8,885 bases of DNA, taken from CAYNWK01 sp964400875. GTDB lineage: Bacteria; Chloroflexota; Anaerolineae; Anaerolineales; UBA4823. The notes under the pieces were generated by a model. It was not told the DNA's origin. It worked only from the letters and a program-made list of their open reading frames with translations, and did not search any database. The DNA is taken from assembly GCA_964400875.1 (NCBI GenBank), contig CAYNWK010000180.1:1-8885 (forward strand), in the 5' to 3' direction. The translations under genes and the position numbers were made by a program. Shown one piece after another: positions 6,683 through 8,885 of this stretch (the stretch's first letter is position 1; each line of letters begins with the position of its first letter).

Positions 6683-7189
6683 TTAAGGTGCATAAGGCGG
6701 CAAACCCATAACGGCAAATCCGTTTTGATCTACTTTCATGACCGTAAAATGGAACACGGATTGAGGCGGAAAACTTGTTGTATCATCTCCACAACAGGGT
6801 CCGAGCAGAAAAAGGGTTCCATCCTCCTTGAGAAATTCAACCATGAAGACATATTCTTCGCCGAGGACTTCTTCCTCCAGTCCAATGATTTTCACCCGCA
6901 GGCATTGCATCCCGTTGAGGGTACATGCGTTGCGTAATAAAGCCGCGTGATCATTGGGGTCAATACTGGGATTGTGATCGATCATGGTTTCATAGGTCCC
7001 ACCGTAAAGCTTGATCGCCTCATCATAATCACCGTTGTAAAGGCTTTCGAGGAAATTTGACAGAACATCGCGAGCAAGCTCTTCATCGCTTACAGCCTCT
7101 GTGGACACTACCCCGCCTTGTCGAAGGGTACAACCGATCAGGGCGAGCATCAGGGTAACCATCAGAGAAAAATAAGTGAAGTTCTTCAT
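6683..7189 (-). CDS. Small lipoprotein, NTF2/DUF4878-like
   Basis: Numbered from the ATG at 7189, this is a 168-residue lipoprotein with a signal peptide MKNFTYFSLMVTLMLALIGC; lipobox LIGC gives C20 as the lipidated residue. The mature part begins EELARDVLSNFLESLYNGDYDEAIKLY, a helix pattern typical of NTF2-like DUF4878-type domains, followed by beta strands (RVKIIGLEEEVL, YVFMVEFLKEDG, VFHFTVMKVDQNGFAVMGLP). The mature protein also has C89, C96 and a C132-C133 pair. An in-frame TTG at 7225 would add 12 residues and overlap the protease stop by 4 bp; I prefer the ATG because the signal peptide then starts normally, though neither start has a strong ribosome site. It sits just below the CPBP protease and is probably in its operon. 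Function unknown; it ends 72 bp before the strong tetR-unit promoter. Confidence 0.5.
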   Translation of the reverse strand: MKNFTYFSLMVTLMLALIGCTLRQGGVVSTEAVSDEELARDVLSNFLESLYNGDYDEAIKLYGGTYETMIDHNPSIDPNDHAALLRNACTLNGMQCLRVKIIGLEEEVLGEEYVFMVEFLKEDGTLFLLGPCCGDDTTSFPPQSVFHFTVMKVDQNGFAVMGLPPYAP

Positions 7190-7221
7190 TTGTCTGACCA
7201 ATTCCTGATTGAAAGAATATT

Positions 7222-8037
7222 TCAAATTACTTGCTCAGCGGAACGAGAGAGACTCGCTGGCTTAAAGAACAACACCACAACAACGGCCCAAACCATCACC
7301 AGGGTGCTGATGACCGCCGCTGACAAGCCGGTTTTGCAACTTACGCAGGCAGTGGTGAAGTTGAAAGCCCCATGCCAGATCGCAACCATCAAAACACTGC
7401 CATAGGTGCTGTTGTACAGCCAGGTGAAGGTGATCGCCCCGGCCAGCAGGCCGATCAAAAAACCCGGCAGGATGGCAGCCTCATACGAATAGAAAAACAA
7501 GGGCAGGTGCCAAAGCGCCCAAAAGGCCCATAAGATGATCGTAGCGCCCAGCGCACTGCGGCCTTCTTGCAGCCTGGGGAGGGCAAATCCTCGCCAGCCG
7601 GTTTCTTCGCCAATGCCAAAGGTCAGGATCCAAACGGGCAGGGCTGCCAGGCCTAGAGCGGGAAGAAAGTCTATTTGCCCCATAGCGATCAGGTCGAAAG
7701 GCGTTCCCTGGATCAGCCAGAGTGCCGCGGCCACGGCGAGATAAAGTCCCAATGGGGCAACTGCCACCAACCACCAGCCAGGGCCGACTTTCCATTTGGT
7801 CATCCTCCCGAACAAGTTGCGCAGCCCGCGGGGACCGCCGACCACCCGGGTCACGATCAGCGCAGCCAGCATGGGCCCATAAGCGGCCAGATAGTGCACT
7901 GAGAAGGGCATCCGCATCTGGATGAGCCCCTGGGCTTCGAGCGCCAGGGGAATTTCAACCATCCACGAAAGCCCGTAAGCCAGCATGAAGAAGGCCGGCA
8001 GGGGATGTTTTTTTATCCAGGTCGTAAGCGCAGTCAT
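7222..8037 (-). CDS. CPBP-family intramembrane metalloprotease
   Basis: This is a polytopic membrane protein of 271 residues from the ATG at 8037. It carries the three CPBP (CAAX protease and bacteriocin-processing, Abi) motifs. Numbered from an in-frame ATG four codons earlier, they are EETGWR (E148, E149, R153), FWALWHLPLFF (H181) and HGAFN (H226, N230). These residues form the metal-dependent active site within the membrane, so it is predicted active. Eight or so helices fit the family and the length is usual. GGAGG (8047-8043) lies 5 nt before ATG 8037, which decides against the upstream ATG at 8049. Just after the third motif is CVSC, an uncommon addition. Known members cleave prenylated or signal-like peptides, or give bacteriocin self-immunity; the substrate here is unknown. 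The small lipoprotein starts 32 bp downstream. Confidence 0.5.
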   Translation of the reverse strand: MTALTTWIKKHPLPAFFMLAYGLSWMVEIPLALEAQGLIQMRMPFSVHYLAAYGPMLAALIVTRVVGGPRGLRNLFGRMTKWKVGPGWWLVAVAPLGLYLAVAAALWLIQGTPFDLIAMGQIDFLPALGLAALPVWILTFGIGEETGWRGFALPRLQEGRSALGATIILWAFWALWHLPLFFYSYEAAILPGFLIGLLAGAITFTWLYNSTYGSVLMVAIWHGAFNFTTACVSCKTGLSAAVISTLVMVWAVVVVLFFKPASLSRSAEQVI

Positions 8038-8042
8038 TGGGT

Positions 8043-8047
8043 CCTCC
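8043..8047 (-). promoter_or_regulatory. Ribosome binding site deciding the CPBP start
   Basis: A full GGAGG lies 5 nt before the ATG at 8037. The alternative ATG at 8049 has no comparable site and would place this box inside the coding region. Confidence 0.5.
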
Positions 8048-8058
8048 ATAAGGATAGT

Positions 8059-8281
8059 TTAAACCAGTAGCATGATGGTCACGCCCAATTGCGCCAGGGA
8101 AAGCAGCAGCGTGGCCCAAAGGATCCCCTGGGATACGGGCGTCTTAAATTCCGGATAGCCGCGGCGGATGAAGAAGGTATGGGTGGAATAAATTCCATTC
8201 TTGCCAATAGGCCGAATCGACTTCGTGGATGATCAACGTCCAGGTATTGGCTAAATAGAGCCAGAATAAGGTTGTTTCCAT
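8059..8281 (-). pseudogene. Broken small membrane protein gene (DUF6713-like), internal deletion
   Basis: From ATG 8281 one frame gives METTLFWLYLANTWTLII then HEVDSAYWQEWNLF, and stops at TAA 8146-8144 after nonsense residues. A second frame, beginning around 8190, gives STHTFFIRRGYPEFKTP and VSQGILWATLLLSLAQLGV, ending at TAA 8061-8059. As I recall, these are the N- and C-terminal ends of one family of small membrane proteins of about 110-120 residues, in which HE(I/V)D-AYW-EW-LF is followed by one or two more helices before the S-HT-FI-R-G segment. Here the middle is missing and the frame changes at about 8185, so I read it as a pseudogene made by an internal deletion. The family number is uncertain. 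It ends 21 bp before the CPBP start. A sequencing or assembly error cannot be excluded, but a single indel would not restore the missing helices. Confidence 0.5.
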
Positions 8282-8443
8282 GGGCTCGCACTCCGGGATC
8301 GATCGGAATGGCCGCCCCGCGGCTCAAGCCGCTGGATAAGCCGATCGCCGAAAATACGAACGCAGCGACCGCTCCCCACAACGGGGAGTCACCATGTCCT
8401 GTTCCGCCCCTGCCACGAAGAATTCGAATAGAACTTTGTTCAT
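8282..8443 (-). other. Degraded stretch of unclear origin
   Basis: The ATG at 8443 overlaps the previous gene's stop (ATGA) and reads MNKVLFEFFVAGAEQ, then loses a protein-like character and stops at a TGA near 8325, in the same frame as the membrane-protein remnant below. A second frame shows one helix-like stretch, PLWGAVAAFVFSAIGL, but continues as low-quality sequence. Short GC-rich inverted repeats occur at 8372-8388 (CTCCCC/GGGGAG) and 8319-8332 (GCGGCT/AGCCGC). I think this is the remains of a gene once coupled to the small protein upstream, but I cannot say which family. Confidence 0.5.
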
Positions 8444-8700
8444 TGTTCATCCACCGGTTCTTTTGGCGATTTCGGATCTTCGATACGGGTTACGGAGATC
8501 AATGTCAGGTTCAGGTCACGCACTTTGGCAAGCAACCCATGTAAGGCGGACTGGTCAACAACTGGGCCGGACAGGATTGCCCCGTCAGCTTCCAGATTGG
8601 CAATTGTCAGCCCCTCGAACCACGTGGACCAATGTGCAGGGATGTGCTCTTTGATATGAATGGCGTAATGGGCTGGCTGGCTCGACCTTGATCCCGACAC
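8440..8700 (-). CDS. Small conserved soluble protein, 'GPVVDQ..LHGLL' family
   Basis: This 86-residue protein starts at a GTG (8700) with AGGA 8 nt upstream. The core runs AIHIKEHIPAHWSTWFEGLT (ligand-free looking, no signal peptide), then GAILSGPVVDQSALHGLLAK and VRDLNLTLISVTRIE. I recognise this arrangement from many small uncharacterised proteins in Chloroflexota and Actinobacteria: a strand followed by WxxWFEGLTI, a strand, then the GPVVDQ-ALHGLL-KVRDLGL-LISV signature. They look like single small alpha/beta domains, often next to membrane-protein or TetR genes. No function is established to my knowledge and no catalytic residues are obvious. The stop overlaps the ATG of the degraded region in an ATGA motif, so it once was, or still is, the first gene of a coupled pair. 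Confidence 0.5.
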   Translation of the reverse strand: MSGSRSSQPAHYAIHIKEHIPAHWSTWFEGLTIANLEADGAILSGPVVDQSALHGLLAKVRDLNLTLISVTRIEDPKSPKEPVDEQ

Positions 8701-8885
8701 GTATAATTTCCTTTATTGAAGGTCGTACAGGTAACGACAAACTCCTGAAACGTCATCCTGATTACTGCCTCTATCCTAAGGGAAAGGCCCGTAGAGCGCA
8801 TCTTCCAAAAGTTATATTGAGGGTTTATTTTCTTGGATTCAACTCGTTAGTGCAACGGAATGCTGAAAGAATACCTCAAACGGAG
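8701..8885. other. Non-coding upstream region, no gene seen
   Basis: All minus-strand frames meet stops here and no plus-strand gene is supported. On the minus strand TATAAC (near 8815-8810) and TTGAAT (near 8841-8836) could form a weak promoter with a long 20-bp spacer for the small protein gene; I do not regard this as firm. The AT-rich part at 8815-8850 fits a promoter or intergenic role. Confidence 0.5.

Noticed and set aside
8079..8450. 123-codon frame as a single intact protein
   Set aside because: Its second half is a low-quality out-of-frame reading of the membrane-protein remnants (SSSAAAIRNLRRPYPRG), so it is not a believable gene.
8607..8801. 64-codon minus-strand frame overlapping the small protein gene
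   Set aside because: It overlaps the well-supported GTG-start gene in another frame and has no domain-like pattern.
8860..8885. Plus-strand ATG reading MLKEYLKR at the right edge as a new gene start
   Set aside because: Only eight codons are visible and there is no convincing ribosome site or promoter.

Overview
The window looks like chromosomal DNA from an uncultured or lesser-known bacterium of moderate GC content. The mix of gene families suggests Chloroflexota (Anaerolineae-like): secreted lipoproteins with PsbP-like and VCBS-like parts, a DUF4386 membrane protein with a TetR partner, a CPBP protease, and a small 'GPVVDQ..LHGLL' protein. That taxonomic guess rests on recalled family patterns and is low confidence. 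Every gene I can support lies on the minus strand, so the window reads from right to left. There are no RNA genes, CRISPR arrays, insertion sequences or prophage genes that I can see.

Right part (8885 to 6683): a short non-coding stretch leads into a small conserved soluble protein with a GTG start (8700-8440). Its stop overlaps an ATG in an ATGA motif, but what follows (8443-8059) is a degraded region. It contains the two ends of a small membrane protein of the 'HEVDSAYWQEW' type in two different frames, with the middle apparently deleted. Next come a CPBP-family intramembrane metalloprotease (8037-7222) and a small lipoprotein (7189-6683) that probably form one transcript.

Middle part (6610 to 4047): a near-consensus promoter (TTGACA, 17 bp, TATACT) is embedded in two TetR-type palindromes 22 bp apart. 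It drives a DUF4386-type membrane protein (6541-5762) and an overlapping TetR-family repressor (5811-5218). This is a clear autoregulated unit. An 88-bp gap with a weak promoter-like element separates it from a beta-lactamase-family serine hydrolase (5129-4047).

Left part (4002 to 1): a single-pass membrane protein with a cysteine-rich extracytoplasmic domain is followed 29 bp later by an OmpR-family response regulator. The regulator overlaps by 4 bp a histidine kinase that has two membrane helices and almost no external loop. Below the kinase is a 144-bp spacer with three GTAAC motifs at 21-22 bp spacing, one of them part of a perfect 7-bp inverted repeat, next to a TTGACA box. It precedes a large three-part lipoprotein that runs off the left edge. 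The simplest reading is an envelope-stress-type two-component system that controls the downstream lipoprotein and perhaps its own operon. The regulatory link is inference from the repeats and the gene order.
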